In this document: positions 39,330 through 45,998 of the stretch, in pieces
Position numbering within the stretch: position 1 is the first letter of the stretch
How the letters are laid out: each line of letters begins with the position of its first letter
Made by a program: the position numbers and the translations under genes
Assembly: GCA_913031645.1 (NCBI GenBank)
Contig: CAJWFB010000006.1
Span: 1-45,998 of the forward strand
From: an uncultured Cellvibrionales bacterium
GTDB taxonomy: Bacteria > Pseudomonadota > Gammaproteobacteria > Pseudomonadales > Porticoccaceae
Direction of reading: 5' to 3'
Length of the DNA stretch: 45,998 nt
The notes under the pieces: model-generated
Told to the model about the DNA's origin: nothing
Seen by the model: the letters and a program-made list of their open reading frames with translations, nothing else
The model's database searches: none

Positions 39330-40910
39330 ATGTCAAACTTCACTCAAGAATCGGCACAATTAGCCGATGTTATTGGTGCTCGCGGTAGCAATTGGGGCGC
39401 TATAAGCGCTGATTCAGCAGCCCGGATGCGCGCCCAAAATCGATTTAAAACCGGGTTAGAGATTGCAAAATACACAGCCGGTGTAATGCGTGAAGACATG
39501 GCTGAGTATGATGCTGACCCCACTTCCTATACCCAGTCTCTCGGATGCTGGCATGGATTCATCGGGCAGCAGAAAATGATCGCCATCAAGAAGCATTTCG
39601 GTACTACCAAGAAAAAGTACCTTTACCTGTCCGGATGGATGGTCGCAGCTTTACGGTCTGACTTTGGCCCGCTTCCTGACCAGTCTATGCATGAGAAAAC
39701 CTCGGTAGCAGCCCTTATCGCTGAGCTCTACACGTTTCTACGTCAGGCTGATGCCCGTGAGCTCGGTGGCTTATTCCGCCAACTAGACGACTCTAATGGC
39801 GATGCCAAAGCTGCTATCCAGGCGCAGATAGACAATTTCGAAACGCATGTAGTGCCCATTATTGCTGACATAGATGCAGGGTTCGGTAATGCGGAAGCGA
39901 CCTACTTGATGGCCAAGCAAATGATTGAAGCTGGCGCCTGCTGTATTCAAATTGAAAACCAAGTTTCTGATGAAAAGCAATGTGGTCATCAAGATGGGAA
40001 GGTAACTGTTCCCCACTCTGATTTTTTGGCCAAGATTAACGCTGTACGTTATGCCTTTTTGGAGCTGGGTGTGGATGATGGCGTTATCGTCGCCCGGACT
40101 GACTCATTAGGTGCTGGCCTGACTAAACAGATTGCTGTGACTGATCAGCCAGGCGATTTAGGTGACCAGTACAACGCCTTTTTAGATGTGGAAGAGATCT
40201 CGCCTGATGACATGAATAACGGTGATGTCGTGATCAATCAAAACGGCAAATTGGTGCGGCCTAAGCGTCTGCCCAGTAACCTCTTCCAATTTAAGCAGGG
40301 TACGGGTGAAGCTCGCTGCGTACTAGACTGCATCACCAGCCTACAAAATGGGGCTGATATGATTTGGATTGAAACCGAGAAGCCCCATGTTGGGCAGATC
40401 GGTGCCATGGTCGACGAAATTCGGAAGGTAGTTCCCAACGCTAAGCTCGTATACAACAACAGCCCTTCCTTCAACTGGACACTCAACTTCCGTCAGCAGA
40501 TTTTTGATGCCTGGGCAGAAGCAGGACAGGATGTTACTGCGTACGATCGTGCCGATTTAATGAACGTCAGTTATGACGAGTCTGATCTGGCCTTAGACGC
40601 TGATGAGAAAATCCGCACATTCCAAGCCGACGCTGCGGTTGGTGCTGGTATTTTCCACCACCTGATTACGCTACCGACGTACCATACGGCAGCCCTTTCG
40701 ACGGATAACCTAGCAAAAGAGTACTTTGGTGACCAAGGAATGCTCGGATATGTTGCCGGCGTTCAGCGCAAAGAGATCCGTCAAGGTATCGCCTGTGTAA
40801 AGCATCAGAATATGGCGGGTTCTGATATGGGTGATGATCATAAAGAATACTTTGCTGGCGATGCTGCATTGAAGGCGTCGGGTGAAGACAACACCATGAA
40901 TCAGTTCTAA
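39330..40910 (+). CDS. aceA: Isocitrate lyase
   Basis: A 526-residue enzyme that splits isocitrate to glyoxylate and succinate. It belongs to the longer Pseudomonas-type subfamily rather than the 434-residue E. coli type. The catalytic cysteine motif is K-Q-C-G-H at 216-220 (KKCGH in most family members), within IENQVSDEKQCGHQDGK. DIDAGFGNAEATYLMAKQM and the VYNNSPSFNWTLNF region complete the active site. AGAGGAA precedes the ATG. It is transcribed alone and ends at a strong terminator. Confidence 0.97.
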   Translation: MSNFTQESAQLADVIGARGSNWGAISADSAARMRAQNRFKTGLEIAKYTAGVMREDMAEYDADPTSYTQSLGCWHGFIGQQKMIAIKKHFGTTKKKYLYLSGWMVAALRSDFGPLPDQSMHEKTSVAALIAELYTFLRQADARELGGLFRQLDDSNGDAKAAIQAQIDNFETHVVPIIADIDAGFGNAEATYLMAKQMIEAGACCIQIENQVSDEKQCGHQDGKVTVPHSDFLAKINAVRYAFLELGVDDGVIVARTDSLGAGLTKQIAVTDQPGDLGDQYNAFLDVEEISPDDMNNGDVVINQNGKLVRPKRLPSNLFQFKQGTGEARCVLDCITSLQNGADMIWIETEKPHVGQIGAMVDEIRKVVPNAKLVYNNSPSFNWTLNFRQQIFDAWAEAGQDVTAYDRADLMNVSYDESDLALDADEKIRTFQADAAVGAGIFHHLITLPTYHTAALSTDNLAKEYFGDQGMLGYVAGVQRKEIRQGIACVKHQNMAGSDMGDDHKEYFAGDAALKASGEDNTMNQF

Positions 40911-40933
40911 CGGTCAGTGCGTTGAGGTTCTAG

Positions 40934-40967
40934 AAAAGGGGTAGAGTTTAATCTACCCCTTTTTTTG
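40934..40967 (+). terminator. Rho-independent terminator of aceA
   Basis: A 12-bp perfect stem (AAAAGGGGTAGA at 40934-40945 with its complement at 40952-40963), a 6-base loop and a run of T follow the aceA stop by 24 bases. It is the clearest terminator in the window. Confidence 0.95.
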
Positions 40968-41139
40968 TCCGTAACATATGGCACTCATAGGCATTAGTCC
41001 TTTGTAACTTCAAAATAGATACCCTGCCATTATTTAAAATGAGATTTGGGCAACGTAAACTGGACACTTCACGTGAAGGTTCCTCTTGAGAAGCTCCCTA
41101 GATACCCTTGCCGCGCCTCTTTAAACAGCACTGACAAAA

Positions 41140-43299
41140 CTAATACAGGGTGTCGCCCTTCGCCGCTTTTGCTCTAAGGGCTTCTGTTGGCTCATAAAGA
41201 GGACTTACCCGCCCATATTTATCACCCATTGCGCAAACTTCAGATAATCCTAATTCATCCATCCAGCGGCAGATTCCTCCTCTAAATGCTGGGAAGCCGA
41301 TACCATAAATCAGCGCCATATCAGCCTCTGTTGGTGAGGCAACCACCCCCTCTTCGAGGCATCGCACCATCTCCATACCCATGGCACCCATAATGCGAGA
41401 GACAATCTCTTGCTCATCAAACTGTGTAGCCTTGCCATACAGAGTATCAAATGTCTCGATCACTGCAGTGTCCGCTGTTTTAGACGGCCTGCCCTGTTCA
41501 TTTTTAGAATATCTGTAATAACCCAGACCATTTTTTTGTCCCAGACGTGCTCCATCGAACAGTACCTGTGATGACCTTGAGGGTTGTATTTCAATAAATC
41601 TTTCTGGCAACCCTTCCAGTAAAACAGAGTAACAATGAACGATTGTATCTAAGCCAATAACATCACTGAGGTAAGCAGGGCCCATGGGTAAGCCCCACTT
41701 TTCCATCACCTGATCGATCTGCTCAAAATCTGCACCCTCAGCAATGAGCATCTCCATACCCAATAAAGCGGCAAACAGGACACGATTAACCAAAAATCCA
41801 GGGCAATCATTTACTACGATGGGCTTTTTACCCAACTTTAATGCGTAAGCGCAGACTGTCGCAATCGTCTGATCAGAGCTTTTCTCACCACGGATAATCT
41901 CGACTAAAGGCATGGCGTGAACTGGGTTGAAGAAATGCATACCACAGAAATTCTCTGGCCGTTGCAGTGAGTCAGCAAGCCGATTGATCGAGATAGTAGA
42001 TGTATTTGAGGTAACCACGCTGTCGGGGTTCGATAGCTGAGCTTCAACCGAAGCCAAAACCTGCGCTTTAACCGACTCTATTTCCACCACCGCTTCAACC
42101 ACCATGTTGCAGTCAGTAATCAAGTCGTCTTCAAGCGAGGGTTGTATTAGCGAAAGAATACTCTCTGCTTTTGCCTCTGTTAACTTGCCTCGTTTGACAC
42201 CACGGTTGAGTAATTTTAAGGCCTCACTAGACCCTAAATCTAGCGCTGGCTGATTAATGTCCTTCATGACGATTGGAAGACCTTTCAAGGCATTCTGATA
42301 GGCAATACCACCACCCATGATGCCTGCGCCAATAACCGCTGCCTTGGCGACAGCTTGGCTTATCCCAGCAAAAGGAGCGTTGCGCACCTTAGCTTGCTTA
42401 ACCACGTATTGTTCCCCGAGAAATAAGCCAGTCAGAGCACGCGCCTGAGGCGTTTGGGTTAGCTCAAAGAATGCATGATTCTCCAGCGAAATCGCCTCAT
42501 CTCGGCTCATTTGACAGGCACTAACCATCAGCTCAGCCACCTTGAAAGCGGCAGGATAATTGTCACCTTGCCTACTACGAATCGCGTTACACGCATCTTC
42601 CGCGGACACAGCGGCTTCATCTATACTGATGGCTACAGGACCCTGCTTCACCTTGCGAAGGGCAAGAAAGTCTTCACTGCCATTGGCTAAATCAGCCAGC
42701 ATAGTCAACGCGCTGTCGCGTAAATTCTCTGGCTCTGAAATGAGATCAACCGACCCTGCTTCTAACGCCTTTAGCGCATTCTGCGGAGCACCTGACATTA
42801 TCCAATGCAGTGCTAAATTAAAACTAGCCAATCGAGGCAACCGCACTGTACCCCCCCAACCAGGCATAATACCCAGCCCTGTCTCAGGCAAACCAATTGA
42901 TGCCTCCGACGAAATTACACGCTTGTCACAGGTTAGACAAATCTCTAAACCTCCGCCCAGAGCAAAACCATTGATGGCAGCTACCGAGGGATAAGGTAAA
43001 TCTTCTATATCAGAAAAGATCCGGTTAACGACCGCTGCCTGAGCCACAAACTCTTCACGAGTCGCATTGAACATTACTGAAAATTCGGTTATGTCAGCTC
43101 CAACTACAAATACCGATTTGGAACTTGTTAATAAAAGCCCGCGGACTGAGTCTGCTTTTTTCAGTATACTCATGGCCGCGCGCAATTCATCTAAGGTCTG
43201 GCTATCAAATTTGTTAACCGAGCCGTTCTTACTATTAAAATTGATCTCTAAAAAGTCGCCTTCTAATCGCGCGAGGTTAAGTGTTTCGCCCTGATACAT
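41140..43299 (-). CDS. fadB: Fatty acid oxidation complex subunit alpha (FadB)
   Basis: A 719-residue bifunctional beta-oxidation enzyme. The N-terminal enoyl-CoA hydratase/isomerase half has VVGADITEF, NGFALGGGLEICLTCDKR and GLPETGLGIMPGWGG with the catalytic glutamates. The C-terminal 3-hydroxyacyl-CoA dehydrogenase half has NAD-binding GAGIMGGGIAYQNALKGLPIVMKDI, SNTSTISI, RPENFCGMHFFNPVHAMPLVEIIRGEKSSD and the C-terminal KNGLGYYRY. These match E. coli FadB closely. The partner thiolase gene fadA, normally adjacent, is not here: 229 bp and a convergent aceA lie downstream. Confidence 0.93.
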   Translation of the reverse strand: MYQGETLNLARLEGDFLEINFNSKNGSVNKFDSQTLDELRAAMSILKKADSVRGLLLTSSKSVFVVGADITEFSVMFNATREEFVAQAAVVNRIFSDIEDLPYPSVAAINGFALGGGLEICLTCDKRVISSEASIGLPETGLGIMPGWGGTVRLPRLASFNLALHWIMSGAPQNALKALEAGSVDLISEPENLRDSALTMLADLANGSEDFLALRKVKQGPVAISIDEAAVSAEDACNAIRSRQGDNYPAAFKVAELMVSACQMSRDEAISLENHAFFELTQTPQARALTGLFLGEQYVVKQAKVRNAPFAGISQAVAKAAVIGAGIMGGGIAYQNALKGLPIVMKDINQPALDLGSSEALKLLNRGVKRGKLTEAKAESILSLIQPSLEDDLITDCNMVVEAVVEIESVKAQVLASVEAQLSNPDSVVTSNTSTISINRLADSLQRPENFCGMHFFNPVHAMPLVEIIRGEKSSDQTIATVCAYALKLGKKPIVVNDCPGFLVNRVLFAALLGMEMLIAEGADFEQIDQVMEKWGLPMGPAYLSDVIGLDTIVHCYSVLLEGLPERFIEIQPSRSSQVLFDGARLGQKNGLGYYRYSKNEQGRPSKTADTAVIETFDTLYGKATQFDEQEIVSRIMGAMGMEMVRCLEEGVVASPTEADMALIYGIGFPAFRGGICRWMDELGLSEVCAMGDKYGRVSPLYEPTEALRAKAAKGDTLY

Positions 43300-43651
43300 A
43301 GTTTAACTGCCTTTGATAGTCTGCCGTTTTATTGAATATTACTGTTTAGCGTTTATTCTAACTTTGTTCTAACAAGAGTCTATCTTTTTGGACCTTTGAT
43401 CATCATATTTGACAAATTACTGAACCATTTGACTATTGCGCAGTCATAACTTTACTCGGTTCACTCACCAACTGTATTTTGCTTCCATCATAGATCTCTT
43501 GGTGAGTGTGCTGGGACCAAACTGTCAGCCCCAAACACGTAATTTTCCATAGTGATTTATCGCTAAATCACTTTACATACACTGTCTATGATCAAACTTC
43601 TATGATTTACTAACTGGGTAACTCTCATATTGCCTTGGGTAGAACTAATTA
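43300..43651. other. Intergenic region between fadB and the PLP decarboxylase-like gene
   Basis: A 352-bp divergent gap that must hold both promoters. It contains a 10-bp perfect inverted repeat (CACTCACCAA at 43462-43471, complement at 43499-43508) and a compact palindrome with 9-bp arms at 43551-43572. An 8-bp direct repeat TCTATGAT lies at 43585-43592 and 43599-43606. I find no coding frame or RNA gene and no convincing -35/-10 pair. Confidence 0.6.
43551..43572. promoter_or_regulatory. Compact palindrome upstream of the PLP decarboxylase-like gene
   Basis: AGTGATTTA (43551-43559), a 4-base centre and TAAATCACT (43564-43572) form a perfect 22-bp palindrome 79 bp before the 43652 start. 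Size and symmetry suit a dimeric regulator site. No T-run follows, so it is not a terminator. The regulator is not identifiable. Confidence 0.5.
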
Positions 43652-45043
43652 ATGAATATGCGAAATAAAATGCAGGCTGAACGATCGGCTAAAGAGATCT
43701 TTGAGCAAGCAACAAAATATGCCTTTGATTACTCCGATAATGTCGAGAGCCGGAGTGTATTCCCGTCCGAAAAAGCCATTGAAGATCTAAGATTATTTGA
43801 TGAAGATATGCCTAAGATCAACGGTGATGCTAGCCAGATACTCGACCAATTGCATACCTTTGGTTCACCCGCATCAGTTGCCCAAACCGGTGGTCGTTAT
43901 TTTGGCTTTGTGACCGGAGGTGCACTTCCGGTGGCATTGGCGACAAAATGGTTAACCGATTTTTGGGACCAAAATAGTGGGCTATATCTAATGTCTCCCA
44001 TATCCTCAATGCTAGAGCGTGTTACTGAACGCTGGCTACGGGGTCTGTTTGGCTTGCCTGATCATGTTGGCGCCAGTTTCTTAAGCGGAACGTCTATGGC
44101 CATCTTTTGTGGTTTGGCAGCTGCTCGGCATCGCATCTATAGCAATCATGGTTGGGATTTCAACAGACAGGGGCATCGAGGAGCGCCACCAATACGTATC
44201 GTGGCGGGTAGTACTTCTCATGGAGCAGTTATAAAAGCGGTAGCCTTAATTGGCTTCGGATTAGACCATATTGAATGGGTGCCCAGTGACAAACAAGGGC
44301 GACTGATAACGGATGAATTACCCGCACTAGATAACAGCACCATCGTGCTGTTACAAGCTGGTAATGTTAATACCGGTAGCTTTGACCCCATTGAACAAGT
44401 GTGTCAGTTAGCGAATGAGGCTGGCGCTTGGGTCCACATAGATGGCGCCTTTGGCTTGTGGGCTGGTGCAACATCGGAATTAAAGCATCTCACTAGTGGT
44501 ATGGAAAAAGCGCAGTCTTGGTCTGTTGACGGTCATAAGACGCTCAATACACCCTATGATAATGGAATTTTGCTCTGCGCAGATCAAGAAGCATTGGTTG
44601 CTGCGCTTCAAGCCAGCGGGAGTTACTTGTCGTACTCAGAACATCGAGATGGCATGCTGTACACACCTGAAATGTCTCGTCGTGCTCGCGTCATTGAGCT
44701 TTGGGCAACTCTTAAATACTTAGGCACGCAAGGTGTTGATGAGTTGGTTTTTGGTCTGCATCAACGGGCTATGCAGTTTGCCGATGAACTAACAGACCAA
44801 GGGTTTTTGGTTATTAATGATGTTGTCTTCAATCAGGTACTTGTGGGCTTTAATCGAGATGATCGTTATACATTGGACATCGTTGAGCACATTCAAACGT
44901 CTGGGGAGTGTTGGGTGGGAACATCGATATGGGATGACGCCAAGGTTATTCGCATAAGCGTTTGCTCCTGGGCAACCACTGAGGAAGATGTCAGTCGGTC
45001 TGTCCGCGCGTTTGTAGCAGCTCGTACTGCGATTGGCAATTAG
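43652..45043 (+). CDS. Group II PLP-dependent decarboxylase-like enzyme
   Basis: A 463-residue fold-type I PLP enzyme of the glutamate/tyrosine/DOPA decarboxylase family. The PLP lysine is Lys296 in SVDGHKTLNTPYDNG, and the aspartate contacting the pyridine nitrogen is Asp264 in VHIDGAFG. The N-terminal GGRYFGFVTGGALPVAL and FLSGTSMAIFCGLAAARHRI fit the family. Many close relatives are annotated only as aspartate aminotransferase family or pyridoxal-dependent decarboxylase; the substrate, and even decarboxylation versus another reaction, cannot be told. ATG 43652 or 43658 may be used. The next gene is convergent two bases away. Confidence 0.82.
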   Translation: MNMRNKMQAERSAKEIFEQATKYAFDYSDNVESRSVFPSEKAIEDLRLFDEDMPKINGDASQILDQLHTFGSPASVAQTGGRYFGFVTGGALPVALATKWLTDFWDQNSGLYLMSPISSMLERVTERWLRGLFGLPDHVGASFLSGTSMAIFCGLAAARHRIYSNHGWDFNRQGHRGAPPIRIVAGSTSHGAVIKAVALIGFGLDHIEWVPSDKQGRLITDELPALDNSTIVLLQAGNVNTGSFDPIEQVCQLANEAGAWVHIDGAFGLWAGATSELKHLTSGMEKAQSWSVDGHKTLNTPYDNGILLCADQEALVAALQASGSYLSYSEHRDGMLYTPEMSRRARVIELWATLKYLGTQGVDELVFGLHQRAMQFADELTDQGFLVINDVVFNQVLVGFNRDDRYTLDIVEHIQTSGECWVGTSIWDDAKVIRISVCSWATTEEDVSRSVRAFVAARTAIGN

Positions 45044-45045
45044 AC

Positions 45046-45711
45046 TTACAAAGGCTTTTGAAGAAGTATGACATCATCTCCGATGAACGCCACTTCAGCG
45101 CTCCAGTGCTGAGCGATATATTGAAAGGTTTTCGGTGAAAAAAAACTGATGTGCGTAGGGTCATTCTTATAGTGCCAGCCAGCGAATGCCGCTTCATCGA
45201 TCACTAACTTTGTCATAATGCCCAACCAACCTCCGGGCCGCAAAAGCCGCCATAATTGGTCCAGCTCGAGCCCCGGTGCGCTAAGGTGTTCTAATACCTC
45301 AGTCGCGGTAATGAAATCATAGGTTTGTTTTAGGGCATTGGGGTCAGCTGCATAGAAAGGATCATAAATAGCCATATTATGCCCATTCTCAGACAGCATC
45401 AGTGACAACGTTGGTCCCGGACCACTACCAAAATCTAGTCCCTCACTGTTCGGAGTTAAGCGCTCTAACAGAGGTGTTAATAGCCGACTTAGAAATAATC
45501 TATAACCATTATCCTCAGGACTATTTTGGTGCTGATCATAGACCATTTTTTCATCTGCCTCTGCCAGATGAAATCGCGCAGGTACAAAAACAAGCTGGCA
45601 TTTATTGCAGTATTGATAATCACGGGCAGCATCTCTATGGTAGTCAACCACATCGTTGGAATAGCATAGAGGGCAGATCAATGCAGCATTGTTTTTAAGT
45701 AGATTATGCAA
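45046..45711 (-). CDS. Zinc-ribbon SAM-dependent methyltransferase
   Basis: A 221-residue protein. An N-terminal CPLC...YCNKC zinc ribbon (about residues 13-39) is followed by a class I methyltransferase domain: GLDFGSGPGPTLSLML (motif I), MAIYDPFYA, FITATEVLEHL and LLRPGGWLGIMTKL. HYKNDPTHISFFSPKTF is typical of UbiG-like Methyltransf_23 proteins, many of which act on sugars or small acids. The substrate is unknown. The start is TTG, with GGAG eight bases upstream; there is no ATG before the zinc ribbon. Confidence 0.82.
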   Translation of the reverse strand: MHNLLKNNAALICPLCYSNDVVDYHRDAARDYQYCNKCQLVFVPARFHLAEADEKMVYDQHQNSPEDNGYRLFLSRLLTPLLERLTPNSEGLDFGSGPGPTLSLMLSENGHNMAIYDPFYAADPNALKQTYDFITATEVLEHLSAPGLELDQLWRLLRPGGWLGIMTKLVIDEAAFAGWHYKNDPTHISFFSPKTFQYIAQHWSAEVAFIGDDVILLQKPL

Positions 45712-45882
45712 TGATCTTACTCCTGATTACCAACCTGCACTCTAGCAAGTAACTGATAGTATCACCTGCATAATTTGAACCCTTTATCCCTAATCTAGAC
45801 AATCGTATTACTGAGTCTTGAATGGTGCAGTAACTGACCTATCGATACTACAGATATTATTCTAGGAAGTGGTCATTTCAGA

Positions 45883-45911
45883 TTGACGGTAACACGGATG
45901 GTCAGTATCAT
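45883..45911 (+). promoter_or_regulatory. Sigma-70 promoter of the tRNA-Pro gene
   Basis: TTGACG (45883-45888), a 17-base spacer and TATCAT (45906-45911) form a near-consensus promoter, followed by the GC-rich stretch GCGCGC at the predicted start, the discriminator type typical of stringently controlled stable RNA genes. The tRNA begins about 30 bases downstream. Confidence 0.8.
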
Positions 45912-45946
45912 GCGCGCTCGAAAGAAAGACCGCTTGGAAAGACTTT

Positions 45947-45998
45947 CGGGGATTAGCGCAGTCTGGTAGCGCGCCTGCTTTGGGAGCAGGATGTCGGG
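45947..45998 (+). tRNA. tRNA-Pro (UGG), 3' part beyond the window
   Basis: The 5' 52 bases of a tRNA: acceptor strand CGGGGAT, D-arm with GCGC/GCGC stem and the AGTCTGGTA loop, and an anticodon stem CCTGC/GCAGG around loop TTTGGGA, giving anticodon TGG at 45981-45983. The D-arm and anticodon arm match bacterial tRNA-Pro(UGG). The T-arm and CCA end lie outside the window. Confidence 0.92.

Noticed and set aside
39227..39343. Hydrophobic N-terminal extension of the LysR regulator
   Set aside because: It would overlap the aceA start and precede the HTH with a membrane-like segment absent from the family.

Overview
This window looks like chromosomal DNA of a gammaproteobacterium, probably an aerobic marine lineage of the Cellvibrionales/SAR92 type. 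The class is well supported by the gene order trxB-aat-bpt-infA / clpA-clpS / ftsK-lolA-rarA-crcB-serS and by icd / rluE-nudJ-mnmA-hflD-purB-roxA. The lineage is only a guess from moderate GC content and gene style. Genes are dense, and I see no insertion sequence, prophage, integron or CRISPR array.

Layout. 1-4.2 kb: the start of a TauD/TfdA-type dioxygenase that runs off the left edge, then a divergent polyamine catabolism unit (puuA on the minus strand, puuB and a TetR regulator on the plus strand) with paired palindromic operators between them. 4.2-11.6 kb: minus-strand gor, then ftsK-lolA-rarA-crcB-serS. 11.8-17.9 kb: plus-strand trxB-aat-bpt-infA facing minus-strand clpS-clpA-methyltransferase, which gathers the N-degron proteolysis genes in one place.

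18.1-28.4 kb is an accessory block lying where clpS and icd are near neighbours in relatives such as Pseudomonas. It holds (i) a three-gene envelope module made of an RND/MMPL pump, a LolA-like periplasmic protein and an outer-membrane barrel, (ii) a minus-strand run of serine-hydrolase lipoprotein, patatin phospholipase, a phage-type (DUF2815/T7 gp2.5-like) ssDNA-binding protein and a four-helix membrane protein, and (iii) a MATE exporter. The envelope module and the lone phage-type ssDNA-binding protein are the least explained parts of the window.

28.5-35.5 kb: icd, then the tRNA-modification/purine cluster and a GNAT acetyltransferase. 35.5-43.3 kb is carbon metabolism: rraA, malate synthase G, a LysR regulator, isocitrate lyase (with a strong terminator) and a FadB without FadA. 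Together with icd this puts the isocitrate/glyoxylate branch point and fatty-acid oxidation within 15 kb, which fits growth on acetate or fatty acids. 43.6-46 kb: a group II PLP decarboxylase-like enzyme with unusual inverted repeats upstream, a zinc-ribbon methyltransferase, and the 5' part of a tRNA-Pro(UGG) gene with a good promoter, cut by the right edge.

Several starts were moved inward from the longest open frame (serS, lolA, infA, gor, MATE, LysR, hflD, serine hydrolase, barrel) because of family length, ribosome-binding sites or neighbour overlap. All product calls come from reading motifs and remembered family sequences; no database search was run.
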